Assembly: GCF_003285545.1 (NCBI RefSeq)
Contig: NZ_QLNV01000003.1
Span: 186,001 to 250,000, forward strand
Direction of reading: 5' to 3'
Length of the DNA: 64,000 nucleotides
Source: Sinomicrobium soli
GTDB taxonomy: Bacteria > Bacteroidota > Bacteroidia > Flavobacteriales > Flavobacteriaceae
Shown: positions 9,667 to 18,244 of the stretch, piece after piece
Layout: each line of letters opens with the position of its first letter
Numbering within the stretch: the stretch's first letter is position 1
Program-made: the position numbers and the translations under genes
The notes under the pieces: generated by a model
What the model was told of the DNA's origin: nothing
Seen by the model: only the letters and a program-made list of their open reading frames with translations
Database searches by the model: none

Positions 9667-9871
9667 ACCTTGATTTTCGTACGGATTCCACTTCTTTTGC
9701 AATTTCATCAAGAGAAATCTCTTCTTCAGATTTGCTCCTCATTTTTTTCAAAACAGACGAAAAATCCGGACCGGTTTTCTCTTTACTGATTTTTATTAAA
9801 TTCAAGTCGGCCAAATCCTTCAGAATATTTTTAGCCTTCGGGTTTAGTATGTCAATTCTTACTGTTTCCAT
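9656..9871 (-). CDS. Antitoxin partner of the PIN toxin
   Basis: A 71-residue protein, first gene of the pair, overlapping the toxin gene by 11 bp. It is charged and helical, with a long acidic segment (SKSEEEISLDEIAKEVESVR) ahead of a basic tail (RKSRYGK), as is typical of antitoxins that wrap the toxin with their C-terminus. The N-terminal METVRIDILNPKAKNILKDL resembles the short leader of antitoxins paired with COG1569-type PIN toxins. I do not see a clear ribbon-helix-helix or AbrB motif. The function rests mainly on gene order and size. Confidence 0.75.
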   Translation of the reverse strand: METVRIDILNPKAKNILKDLADLNLIKISKEKTGPDFSSVLKKMRSKSEEEISLDEIAKEVESVRKSRYGK

Positions 9872-10031
9872 TTTATCCGAATTTTATATAAAATTATGAA
9901 TATTTTCAAACTTGCGGACATATTTACCTTTCATCTCCGGCCCCGTTTACAATAAACACTTATTTTTTCAGACCCTATAATGATTTTGGGAAAATGTACA
10001 AAACCCAAAAACTAACAGGTTCATCAGCAGA

Positions 10032-10847
10032 CTACTGAAAACTCGTCACTCCGAACTTTCTGGCTTCTGCCCTTGCCCCGGGGACCAGCTGGGTCAGGTT
10101 TTTGATCCGGCTGTCACTGGAAGGGTGGGTGCTCAATATTTCCGGAGGTGCCTGTCCGCCCGAATTGGCTTTCATCCGCTGCCACAGTTTCGGGGCTTCT
10201 CCCGGGTCGTAGCCCGCGATGGCCATGATCTGTACACCGATAGCATCAGCCTCGGTTTCGTGTTTCCTGCTAAACGGCAGCATGACCCCTACCTGGGTGC
10301 CCAACCCGTATGCCTGTGAGATAGCCTGCTGTGCCATACTGCTTTGCCCGCTGGTGGCCACCGCCACTCCAACAGCACCTATCTGTTGCAGGGTACCGGC
10401 ACTCATACGCTGTGCACCGTGATCGGCCAGGGCATGCGCTACCTCATGTCCCATTACCACCGCCAGTCCGGTTTCGGTTTGTGATATGGGTAATAAGCCC
10501 GTATATACCACGATCTTCCCTCCCGGCATACACCAGGCATTGACCTGATCGTCCCGGACCAGGTTATACTCCCACTGGTAATCCTTCAGGTACCCCTCAT
10601 AACCATTGGCATTGAGCCATCGCTCGGCTGCCCTGGCAATGCGCTGCCCTACTTTTTTCACCATCTGGGCATCGGCAGTACCCGTAACAACCTTGTTCTC
10701 TTTCAGAAATTCATCATACTGCTGAAACGCTGTGGGAAACAGCGAACTGTTCGGCGTAAAATTAAGTGTACTCTTCCCCGTAAACGGGTTGGTTTTGCAG
10801 GACAAGGCAAAAAACAACAACCCCAATGATAAACCTATTTTTCTCAT
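10032..10847 (-). CDS. M48-family zinc metalloprotease lipoprotein
   Basis: A 271-residue secreted peptidase of the M48C (Oma1/LoiP/BepA-like) group, probably periplasmic and membrane-anchored, involved in envelope protein quality control. The start at 10847 gives a lipoprotein signal with lipobox Cys 17 (LLFFALSC). The longer frame to 11027 runs through intergenic sequence. The zinc motif HEVAH is at residues 134-138 and the third ligand lies in KHETEADAIG near residue 202. STHPSSDSRIKNL near the C-terminus is typical of the family. Single gene. It does not contain the TPR domain of full-length BepA. Confidence 0.92.
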   Translation of the reverse strand: MRKIGLSLGLLFFALSCKTNPFTGKSTLNFTPNSSLFPTAFQQYDEFLKENKVVTGTADAQMVKKVGQRIARAAERWLNANGYEGYLKDYQWEYNLVRDDQVNAWCMPGGKIVVYTGLLPISQTETGLAVVMGHEVAHALADHGAQRMSAGTLQQIGAVGVAVATSGQSSMAQQAISQAYGLGTQVGVMLPFSRKHETEADAIGVQIMAIAGYDPGEAPKLWQRMKANSGGQAPPEILSTHPSSDSRIKNLTQLVPGARAEARKFGVTSFQ

Positions 10848-10968
10848 AACCGTTATTATATACATATTAAAAGTACAAAAATAACAGGAAACGGCTAAGC
10901 ACAAAAAACAGATTCCCGATTTTATACGGCCGGGCAAGTATTTCCTCGCCCCGTACGCATATCCCGGA

Positions 10969-11622
10969 TCAGTACGCCGCTGTAAAACGTTGTTTATGGT
11001 GTTTCGGGTGCTCCAGTTCGTCTGCAATAACGACTCCTACATCTTCTCCCGACAAAACACTTCTTCCGTCCTTGTCAAACACCGGGTTTTCCAGGCCGAG
11101 ACGGTATTTACCGGTACGGCCGGCAGTTACGCCCTGATGCATTTCGAGCGCCGGGCTGAAAAAGGCCCAGTCTAAGGTATCTTCCCTTTTTATCTCTTCA
11201 AGAAACTTACGGGCCGCATCCGCTCCGGGTCTGATCTCCTCCGGAAATTCAGGAGTATCCACCACCTGTAATCCCGGTTTCAGGTACAGGCTACCTCCTC
11301 CTCCTATGACAATAAAGCGCTTTACCGCTGATTTTTTTACCGCTTCTACAACAGCTCCCGATCCCTTGAGAAAATCATCGTGCAGATTGGGGTTCGTCCA
11401 GCCCGGGTTAAAAGCACTTACCACCGCATCGTGACCGGCAAGAATTTCCGCCAGTTTGTCCGTATCGTATACATCGGCCTTTACAAGGCGGATCTTCTCT
11501 CCCACTACTTCTGATTTTTCCGGTGTCCTCGCTATGGCCGTCACCTCATGACCTCTCCGGGAGAGTTCTTTTAAAATATTGGCTCCCACAAATCCGGTTG
11601 CTCCGATCAATGCTATTTTCAT
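10969..11622 (-). CDS. NAD(P)-binding oxidoreductase, atypical short-chain (YwnB-like)
   Basis: A 217-residue Rossmann protein with the nucleotide-binding motif GATGFVG at residues 8-14 and ARTPEKSE after strand 2, which suggests NADP preference. It belongs to the atypical SDR / NmrA-like group of flavin-reductase-like proteins and lacks the classical YxxxK pair in an obvious place. It lies 69 bp downstream of, and on the same strand as, an Rrf2-type regulator. The same two-gene arrangement is known from Bacillus (ywnA-ywnB). The substrate is unknown; a redox- or stress-linked role is inferred. Confidence 0.85.
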   Translation of the reverse strand: MKIALIGATGFVGANILKELSRRGHEVTAIARTPEKSEVVGEKIRLVKADVYDTDKLAEILAGHDAVVSAFNPGWTNPNLHDDFLKGSGAVVEAVKKSAVKRFIVIGGGGSLYLKPGLQVVDTPEFPEEIRPGADAARKFLEEIKREDTLDWAFFSPALEMHQGVTAGRTGKYRLGLENPVFDKDGRSVLSGEDVGVVIADELEHPKHHKQRFTAAY

Positions 11623-11691
11623 TTTATATAGATTTTAAGGTTAAACTTTTTATACTGTATCATAAAGACATACAGTTTTGAGTAAATTTTT

Positions 11692-12099
11692 TTAATTGAA
11701 CTTTTTAAAAAACTCTTCCAGGGTCATCTCCGAAAGTTTTTCTACGACATAATCATCCATATCTGTATAAAGGATCTGCAAATGCGAATTTACCTGTCTG
11801 CCTATCGGGCATTTCGGATTTGGCGTATTGGGCTTTCCCAATACCGGCACTTGCCGCACTGCTTTATACACCTCCGACAGCCATATTGCCGATGCCGGTT
11901 TTGCCAGTGTACTTCCTCCCCCTTTTCCCTCTTTACTCTCAACCAGCCCGCATGCCTTGAGGTTCCCAATCTCCTTGCGGATCATCGCAGCGTTTACATT
12001 GACACTACCGGCAATAAAATCGGATGACAAATAACTCCCCGGCATCGAAGCGAGCAGGGTTAATATATGTAAAGAAGTGGCAAAACGTACATTATTCAT
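11692..12099 (-). CDS. Rrf2-family transcriptional regulator
   Basis: A 135-residue winged-helix regulator. The start at 12099 (MNNVRFATSLHILTLLA) matches the family N-terminus. The HTH is around residues 25-60 (SSDFIAGSVNVNAAMIRKEIGNL), followed by the Rrf2 wing LVESKEGKGGGSTLAKP. Only one Cys is in the region where Fe-S members have three (NPKCPIGRQ), so it is probably not an Fe-S sensor of the IscR type, though this Cys could sense thiol stress. It probably controls itself and the NAD(P)-binding gene downstream. Confidence 0.88.
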   Translation of the reverse strand: MNNVRFATSLHILTLLASMPGSYLSSDFIAGSVNVNAAMIRKEIGNLKACGLVESKEGKGGGSTLAKPASAIWLSEVYKAVRQVPVLGKPNTPNPKCPIGRQVNSHLQILYTDMDDYVVEKLSEMTLEEFFKKFN

Positions 12100-12235
12100 A
12101 CTGTAACAAAAACAATTACAGTACAAAAGTATATATTTTCATTTACATACGGTACGATACTTTCATTTTTTTCAGATTTCCATACAATTGGCCGGGATGC
12201 ATCGAAGGCACCGGGCAGACCGGCAACCTGTACCA

Positions 12236-13588
12236 TCAGGATGAAGTAGCTTCGAGAAGCTGCAGTATTTTCTGCTCTACCGCTTCGCTGTCCCAGATAT
12301 CCTCTATCCCTTTGGTCTTCATCACCTCGTCCATAACAGCCCTCTGCCGGTCGCCCTCGGCAAGGGCTTCGGCATAAGGCCGTTCGGAAAAAGTGACCCT
12401 GCTGTACAGGGGCAGCCACTGGTCCGGATACTTTTCAGCAAACCTGCTTTCGATCTTTTTCCGCAGGATAAAGGACGGGTCTGCGGTTTTGGTACTCATT
12501 TCCATAAAATTCCGGAAACTGAGTTCCGCTATGGCATCGGCATCGGGCTTACGGGTGGCCTGATAACTCCGGAACACCGTTGCCCAGTCGTCTCCATGCA
12601 CATTCATAAGATTGTTCAGCACGCGAATGTCCTCAAACCCGGCATTCATTCCCTGTCCGTAAAACGGTACTATGGCATGTGCGGCATCGCCTATGAGGGC
12701 TACCTTGTCTTCATAAGTCCACGGAAAACACTTTACGGTAACCAGGGTACTGGTGGGATTCCTGAAAAAATCCTCTAACAGGTCCGGCATGACCTCAATA
12801 ACATCCGGGAAGTAGGCCTGGAAAAATTGCCGGACCTTACTTTCGGTATTCAGCACTTCAAAGGAATTCTTTCCTTCAAAAGGCATAAAAAGCGTACAGG
12901 TAAAACTACCGTCCAGGTTGGGCAGGGCAATCAGCATAAACATTCCTCGCGGCCAGATATGCAGGGAATGTTTGTCCAGCCGGTGGCTACCATCGGCATT
13001 GGCCGGTATGGAGAGCTCCTTATATCCGGTTTGCAGGAATTCCTGGGAGTAATTGAACCTCCCCTGCCGCTGCATTTTATGTCTTACCCTCGAAAATGCC
13101 CCGTCTGCCCCGAATACCATGTCATAGGCAAGCGCCTCACGGGCCTCGTTTTCTGCCTGCCCGGTATGGATGGTTGCCGTAGGGAGGTCTACATCCCATA
13201 CCTTGGATTCGAACAGGAAGCGCGTACCCGCCTCTTCGGCCAGATCGATCATTTTCTTGTTAAGCACTCCCCTGGAAATGGAATAAATGGCTTCTCCCTC
13301 CTTACCATAAGGCTGAAAATACACCGGTTTCCCTACCACGTGTATGGCTCTTTTATCCATTCTAATGGCCAGTTTCCTGACCGCCTCTGCAACACCGGCT
13401 TCTTTCAGGGCATTCCAGCCCCGTAACGACATGGCCAGATTTATCGACCTGCCTGAAAACTCAATGGTCCGTATATCCGGTCTCCGGTCATAAACATCTA
13501 CTTCATGTCCCCTGTTCCTCAGGTAAATAGCCAGCAACGACCCTACCAGCCCGCTGCCTACGATAGCTATTCTTTTTGATTCCTGCAT
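12236..13588 (-). CDS. kmo: Kynurenine 3-monooxygenase
   Basis: FAD- and NADPH-dependent hydroxylase converting L-kynurenine to 3-hydroxykynurenine, a step of the eukaryote-like route from tryptophan to NAD. It is 450 residues, the normal length. The FAD dinucleotide motif IAIVGSGLVGSLLA is at residues 7-20. RSINLAMSLRG near 47-57 is a KMO signature. The second FAD motif GDAAHAIVPFYGQGMNAGFED lies near residues 295-315. The C-terminal part is hydrophobic, as in membrane-associated KMO. It lies 90 bp downstream of kynureninase on the same strand and is almost certainly in one operon with it. Confidence 0.94.
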   Translation of the reverse strand: MQESKRIAIVGSGLVGSLLAIYLRNRGHEVDVYDRRPDIRTIEFSGRSINLAMSLRGWNALKEAGVAEAVRKLAIRMDKRAIHVVGKPVYFQPYGKEGEAIYSISRGVLNKKMIDLAEEAGTRFLFESKVWDVDLPTATIHTGQAENEAREALAYDMVFGADGAFSRVRHKMQRQGRFNYSQEFLQTGYKELSIPANADGSHRLDKHSLHIWPRGMFMLIALPNLDGSFTCTLFMPFEGKNSFEVLNTESKVRQFFQAYFPDVIEVMPDLLEDFFRNPTSTLVTVKCFPWTYEDKVALIGDAAHAIVPFYGQGMNAGFEDIRVLNNLMNVHGDDWATVFRSYQATRKPDADAIAELSFRNFMEMSTKTADPSFILRKKIESRFAEKYPDQWLPLYSRVTFSERPYAEALAEGDRQRAVMDEVMKTKGIEDIWDSEAVEQKILQLLEATSS

Positions 13589-13678
13589 TTAATTGTTTTT
13601 TCGCGTGTTTTTTACCGGGTTCGGAAACAGCCCCCCTTAAAGTGTAGGGTATTCACCGGCCGCCAGTATTCGTTTTTT

Positions 13679-14977
13679 TTATCGGTTTTCCCTTGCAGAC
13701 AGGTATTTTATGCCATTCGTCAAAATCTGTCCGAACTCGTACATGTCCTCAAAAGAACAGTAAAACGGAGCCGGTGCCAGTCGTATCACGTTGGGTTCCC
13801 TCCAATCGGTGACCACCCCGTTTTTCATCAGGTAATCGAACAACGGCCGGCCCTGCCCGTGCAAGAATACGGAAAGCTGGCAACCGCGTTCTTCCGGATT
13901 CCCGGGAGTTATGATCTCAAATGTGCTGTCCGGTATTGCGGCGTCTACCTGTTCCAGTATAAATTCGAGATAAGTGGTCAGCGTATCCCGCTTCGCTATA
14001 AGGGCATCCATTCCCACTTCTTCGAACATCTCTACGGAAGCCAGGTAAGGTGCCAGGGACAACACCGGCAGATTACTTACCTGCCAGCCGTCTGCCCCGC
14101 GCACCGGGTCGAACTGTGGTTCCATCAGAAAACGACGTTCCTTATTGTGCCCCCACCACCCGGCAAACCTCGGTATACCGGTATCTTCATGGTGTTTCTC
14201 ATGTACAAAAACCCCCGAGGCATTCCCGGGGCCGCTGTTCATGTATTTATAACTGCACCAGGCTGCAAAATCCACATCCCAGTCGTGCAGCTCCAGTTTC
14301 ACATTTCCCGCGGCATGTGCCAGGTCCCATCCCACTACGGCCCCTGCCTGATGTCCGGCACGGGTAATGTTCTTCATATCAAAAACCTGCCCGGTATAGT
14401 AATTGACCCCTCCCATAAGTACCAGGGCAAGTTCATCACCGGTTTCGTCTATTTTAGCCAGGATATCTTCAGTACGTATATTGTGCTCCCCTTCTCTCGG
14501 GGCTATTTCCACAATAGCATCGGCCGGGTCATAACCGTGAAATTTCACCTGGCTCTGCAGCATATACTGATCGCTCGGAAAGGCCTTTGCCTCACACAGT
14601 ATCTTGTACCTTGCCTTATGAGGGCGATAAAATGAAACCATGAGCAGGTGCAGGTTTACGGTGAGTGTGTTCATCACCGTAACTTCCGAAGGACGCGCCC
14701 CCACTACCCGGCTCAACGGGCCGGCAAACCGCTCCTGGTAATCCCACCAGGGTTTCCCGGCATGAAAATGGCCTTCTACGGCCATCTCTCCCCAGTCGTT
14801 CATGACCTCTTCGACAAACTTCCGGGTTCTTTTGGGCTGCAACCCGAGGGAATTCCCGGTAAAATAGATCACCGGTTTTCCGTTTACGAGAGGAAAAATA
14901 AATTCTTCTTTATACTTTTTCAAAGGATCCCGAGCGTCTGTTTCCGCTGCAAACGCTCTCGTATTCTGGAAGTGCAT
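13679..14977 (-). CDS. kynU: Kynureninase
   Basis: PLP enzyme cleaving (3-hydroxy)kynurenine to (3-hydroxy)anthranilate and alanine. It is 432 residues. The start at 14977 (MHFQNTRAFAAE) fits the family; the longer frame to 15079 does not. Visible motifs are YFTGNSLGLQP near the N-terminus, VVGWDLAHAAGN (the Asp contacting PLP), and WCSYKYMNSGPG with the Schiff-base lysine. With kmo downstream it feeds 3-hydroxyanthranilate toward quinolinate and NAD. A start-proximal TACTTTTA box on the minus strand about 20 bp upstream is a possible -7 element. Confidence 0.94.
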   Translation of the reverse strand: MHFQNTRAFAAETDARDPLKKYKEEFIFPLVNGKPVIYFTGNSLGLQPKRTRKFVEEVMNDWGEMAVEGHFHAGKPWWDYQERFAGPLSRVVGARPSEVTVMNTLTVNLHLLMVSFYRPHKARYKILCEAKAFPSDQYMLQSQVKFHGYDPADAIVEIAPREGEHNIRTEDILAKIDETGDELALVLMGGVNYYTGQVFDMKNITRAGHQAGAVVGWDLAHAAGNVKLELHDWDVDFAAWCSYKYMNSGPGNASGVFVHEKHHEDTGIPRFAGWWGHNKERRFLMEPQFDPVRGADGWQVSNLPVLSLAPYLASVEMFEEVGMDALIAKRDTLTTYLEFILEQVDAAIPDSTFEIITPGNPEERGCQLSVFLHGQGRPLFDYLMKNGVVTDWREPNVIRLAPAPFYCSFEDMYEFGQILTNGIKYLSARENR

Positions 14978-15079
14978 TCTTTTTTGTTTCGGTAAAAGTA
15001 CGGATTTCTTCTCAATTAAAGGAACATGAGGACTATCGGAAATAAAAACTTCTTCATCACTCCATCCCGGGTTCTGCAC

Positions 15080-15087
15080 TATATTTG
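15080..15087 (+). promoter_or_regulatory. -7 promoter box (TATATTTG) for the O-methyltransferase
   Basis: Exact match to the Bacteroidota -7 consensus TAnnTTTG. It ends 17 bp before the ATG at 15105, so the predicted leader is only about 10 nt. No clear -33 TTTG is seen. Confidence 0.6.
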
Positions 15088-15104
15088 TAACAAAACAATA
15101 CTTT

Positions 15105-15749
15105 ATGCATTTTATCTCCGAAAATCTCGAACGTTACGTAGAAGACCATTCCGAACAGGAACCGGAACTGCTCCGGCAACTCAGCCGGGAAACCCACCAG
15201 AAGGTATTGCGGCCCCGTATGCTGAGCGGACATTTCCAGGGGAGGCTTTTAAGCCTGTTGTCCAAACTCGTGACACCGGAATACATTCTCGAGATAGGCA
15301 CCTACACCGGGTATTCCGCACTGTGCCTCGCAGAAGGGTTGCAAAAAACGGGTACACTGCACACCATCGACATCAATGAGGAACTGTACGGATTTCAGCG
15401 GAAGTATTTCGACCTCAGCGGATACGGCGACCGGATCATACAGCATACCGGTGACGCCCTGGAGCTTATCCCCGGACTGGAAAACGGGATCGACCTCGTC
15501 TTTATCGATGCGGACAAGCCCAATTACTCCAGGTATTTCGACCTTATCGTACCGAAGATGAAAAAGGGAGGTCTTATACTGTCGGACAACGTATTGTGGA
15601 GTGGAAAAGTACTGGAAGAAGTAAGCGACAATGACATGAGCACTGTGGCTTTAATCGAATACAACAGTAAGCTCAGGGAAGATCCGCGTGTCGAAACCGT
15701 ATTACTTCCGGTTCGCGACGGTCTCACGGTAAGCCGCGTAATCGACTAA
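15105..15749 (+). CDS. Class I SAM-dependent O-methyltransferase (CCoAOMT-like)
   Basis: A 214-residue soluble methyltransferase of the caffeoyl-CoA/catechol O-methyltransferase family. The SAM motif LEIGTYTGYSALCLAEGL is near residues 63-80. The acidic motif HTIDINEE ends strand 2. The metal-binding FIDADKPNY near 135 and the catalytic-site region LILSDNVLWSGKV near 157 are typical of divalent-metal members. The natural substrate is unknown. It is divergent from kynU (127 bp apart). Its last 48 bp overlap the end of the convergent PAP2 gene. Confidence 0.9.
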   Translation: MHFISENLERYVEDHSEQEPELLRQLSRETHQKVLRPRMLSGHFQGRLLSLLSKLVTPEYILEIGTYTGYSALCLAEGLQKTGTLHTIDINEELYGFQRKYFDLSGYGDRIIQHTGDALELIPGLENGIDLVFIDADKPNYSRYFDLIVPKMKKGGLILSDNVLWSGKVLEEVSDNDMSTVALIEYNSKLREDPRVETVLLPVRDGLTVSRVID

Positions 15750-16292
15750 CTGCCGGCCCATAAAAAAGTATACGGCAAGGGCGATGCCCGTACCTGCCAG
15801 CCATCCCGTAAAAACATCCAGCGGATAGTGTACCGCAAAATAGATCCTGCTCAACCCGAAAACAAGAGGCCACAGGCATAAAATACAGACCCATTTCAGT
15901 TTTTTACGCATAAAAAGTATAAAGAGTGTGGTAATTGCGGCGGCATTGGAAGCATGTCCGGAAAAAAAGCTGTACCCCGGGGCGAGAACAACCACCCTGA
16001 GCTGCTTTAACATGACCGGGTCGTTTACAGGCCTGAGCCGCTGTACGGTTTCCTTGACGATCTCGGTCGTTAACAAGGTAAATGCCAGTGTAAACAACAC
16101 AACCGCCACTACGGCCAGTCTCCTTTTCCCGGAAAAACTCCTTGCAACACCGTACAAGAGCCCGAGGTAAAGGGGAGTCCATGCCACTATACTGGTGGCC
16201 AGGGACCAGGCTCCGTCCCATTGCGGACTTCCCAGCCGGTTTACCGATACCAGAATATCCCTGTCCCACTCCGGCCACGGCATACCAATCAT
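15702..16292 (-). CDS. PAP2-family membrane phosphatase
   Basis: A 196-residue integral membrane phosphatase, about five or six membrane segments, probably acting on undecaprenyl pyrophosphate or another lipid phosphate in the inner membrane. All three family motifs are present: KETVQRLRP (residues ~81-89), YSFFSGHAS (~108-116) and SRIYFAVHYPLD (~150-161). The start ATG shares one base with the tatA stop (TAATG), so the two are translationally coupled. The 3' end runs 48 bp into the convergent O-methyltransferase gene. Confidence 0.92.
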   Translation of the reverse strand: MIGMPWPEWDRDILVSVNRLGSPQWDGAWSLATSIVAWTPLYLGLLYGVARSFSGKRRLAVVAVVLFTLAFTLLTTEIVKETVQRLRPVNDPVMLKQLRVVVLAPGYSFFSGHASNAAAITTLFILFMRKKLKWVCILCLWPLVFGLSRIYFAVHYPLDVFTGWLAGTGIALAVYFFMGRQLVDYAAYRETVANRK

Positions 16293-16564
16293 TAAAGCTG
16301 CCTTTTGACCGACCCGGTAAGATCGTCTATATCGTCTTTGACCTTATTGATCTCATTGTTGATATCATCGGTAAAACCGGTATCTATTCCCTGTTTTTCC
16401 GCACTTTTCTGTATCTCGCTCTTGATATCATTGGTAGCATTGCGCAGTTGCTGCATCCCCTTGCCCAGTCCCCTTGCAATTTCCGGGATCTTATCGGCAC
16501 CAAAGACCATCACTACGATAAAAAGGATAAAAAGTATTTCCGGGCCGCTGATAAATAAAAACAT
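16292..16564 (-). CDS. tatA: Twin-arginine translocase subunit TatA/TatE type
   Basis: A 90-residue protein with a short N-terminal membrane helix (about residues 7-21, LFILFIVVMVF), the Tat hinge FGADKIPEIARGLGKGMQQL with its invariant Phe-Gly, and a charged amphipathic tail. It forms the oligomeric pore of the Tat pathway. At least one Tat client is in this window (oxidoreductase at 7814), and the M15 peptidase at 19083 also has an RR leader. Coupled to the PAP2 gene by TAATG. tatC is not in the window. Confidence 0.93.
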   Translation of the reverse strand: MFLFISGPEILFILFIVVMVFGADKIPEIARGLGKGMQQLRNATNDIKSEIQKSAEKQGIDTGFTDDINNEINKVKDDIDDLTGSVKRQL

Positions 16565-16676
16565 AGGTTATAGAATAATAAATACAAATATACGGAAGTT
16601 TCCGGGTGCATGACAAGAATTCGGAGATCAATTATTTCCGGACGCCTACTTTACAGGTCACAGCCACCGGCCTGAC

Positions 16677-16733
16677 AAACTGTAACCTGTAACAAAACTA
16701 AGAGACTACCAACTAAGAACTAACAACTACACC
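16677..16733. repeat. Heptamer tandem repeats reaching the gpmI stop codon
   Basis: On the minus strand, directly from the gpmI TAG stop (16727-16729), the sequence runs TAGTTGT, TAGTTCT, TAGTTGG, TAGTCTC, a degenerate 7-bp array. It is followed by a GGTTACA-type stretch at 16677-16693. The stop codon is the first TAG of the array. Confidence 0.7.
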
Positions 16734-18244
16734 AGAGGTTTCCTCGACATCTCATCCGGTTGTTCCACGCCGATCAGTTTCAGAATGGTAGGGGCTATAT
16801 CGCCCAGTATACCGTTTTCCACATGGGTTACGTCGTTGTCTACTACGATTACCGGAACGGGATTGGTAGTATGAGCGGTATTCGGGCTGCCATCGGGGTT
16901 GATCATGGTATCACAATTGCCGTGGTCTGCTATGATAATGGAAGCATACCCGTTTTCCAGGGCCGTACTTACCACATCCCGGGCACACTCGTCTACTGCT
17001 TCACAAGCCTTTACGGCAGCCTCCATTACCCCGGTATGCCCTACCATGTCCGGGTTGGCAAAATTGAGGCATATAAAGTCTGCCTCTCCTTTTTTCAGTT
17101 CCGGAATAATGGCGTCGCGAATATCATAGGCACTCATCTCTGGTTGCAGGTCGTATGTCGCTACTTTGGGAGAAGGGCACAGGATACGCTTTTCCCCTAA
17201 AAAAGGCTCTTCCCTTCCGCCGTTAAAGAAGAAAGTCACATGAGGATACTTTTCCGTTTCGGCAATCCTGATCTGCTTCTTGCCTGCCTGCGACAAAACC
17301 TCTCCGAGTGTCTTTTTGATATTCTCCTTGTCATAAATAATGTGAATATCCTCAAAGGTCTCGTCGTAATTGGTCATCGTCACAAAATAGAGGTCCAGTT
17401 TGTGCATATTCTGTTCGTGAAAGTCCTGCTGGCTCAGGGCCTGGGTCAGTTGTCTTCCCCTGTCGGTCCTGAAGTTAAAGAAGATCACGACATCTCCGGG
17501 CTGAATGGTAGCCACGGGCTGCCCTTCCCCGTTATCGGCGATAATGGGTTTTATAAATTCATCGGTCACTCCCTCGTCATAACTTTCCTGTACCGCTCCC
17601 ACCAGGTCGGTGGTCAGGTATCCTTCACCGTTGACCAGGGCATCATAAGCGAGCTTGACCCTTTCCCAGCGCTTATCCCTGTCCATGGCATAATACCTTC
17701 CGGTTACCGAGGCCAGAACAGCATGTTTCTTCCGGCAATACTCCCCGATATCAGCCACAAAGCCCTTCCCGCTTCTGGGGTCCACATCACGGCCGTCCGT
17801 AAAGGCATGTACGTAGACCTGCTCCAGTCCGTAACTGTCTGAAGCATCCAGCAACCCCTTGAGGTGATTGATATGCGAATGTACTCCTCCATCGCTTAAA
17901 AGTCCCAGAAAGTGTACGTTTTTCCCGGTTTCCCTGGCATGCGCAAAGGCCTCCCGGAGCACCTGTTCTTCAGAAAGCGTGCCTTTTTCCACCGCCAGGT
18001 TTATCCTGGCCAGATCCTGGTATACGATCCTGCCTGCACCGAGGTTCATGTGCCCTACCTCGCTGTTTCCCATCTGCCCTTCGGGAAGGCCCACATTCAT
18101 TCCGTCCGTCAGCAGATTGGCATTCGGATATTTCTTGTACAGAGAGTCTATAAAAGGAGTATTGGCATTATCTATCGCCGATATTTTAGGATCGGGAGAC
18201 TTGCCCCATCCGTCGAGGATCATCAGTAAAACTTTCTTGTTCAT
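16727..18244 (-). CDS. gpmI: 2,3-bisphosphoglycerate-independent phosphoglycerate mutase
   Basis: Mn-dependent glycolytic enzyme interconverting 3- and 2-phosphoglycerate. It is 505 residues, the normal length. The alkaline-phosphatase-like metal site starts with LMILDGWG (Asp 11). The phosphoserine is Ser 61 in GNSEVGHMNLGAGR. HAFTDGRDVDPRSG, the FRTDRGRQL region, FANPDMVGHTG and IADHGNCD follow in order. The last codons run directly into a heptamer repeat that supplies the TAG stop. A good promoter is visible upstream at 18306-18335. Confidence 0.97.
   Translation of the reverse strand: MNKKVLLMILDGWGKSPDPKISAIDNANTPFIDSLYKKYPNANLLTDGMNVGLPEGQMGNSEVGHMNLGAGRIVYQDLARINLAVEKGTLSEEQVLREAFAHARETGKNVHFLGLLSDGGVHSHINHLKGLLDASDSYGLEQVYVHAFTDGRDVDPRSGKGFVADIGEYCRKKHAVLASVTGRYYAMDRDKRWERVKLAYDALVNGEGYLTTDLVGAVQESYDEGVTDEFIKPIIADNGEGQPVATIQPGDVVIFFNFRTDRGRQLTQALSQQDFHEQNMHKLDLYFVTMTNYDETFEDIHIIYDKENIKKTLGEVLSQAGKKQIRIAETEKYPHVTFFFNGGREEPFLGEKRILCPSPKVATYDLQPEMSAYDIRDAIIPELKKGEADFICLNFANPDMVGHTGVMEAAVKACEAVDECARDVVSTALENGYASIIIADHGNCDTMINPDGSPNTAHTTNPVPVIVVDNDVTHVENGILGDIAPTILKLIGVEQPDEMSRKPLV

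Noticed and set aside
12827-13426. 199-codon open frame antisense to kmo
   Set aside because: Shadow of kmo; no conserved motif.
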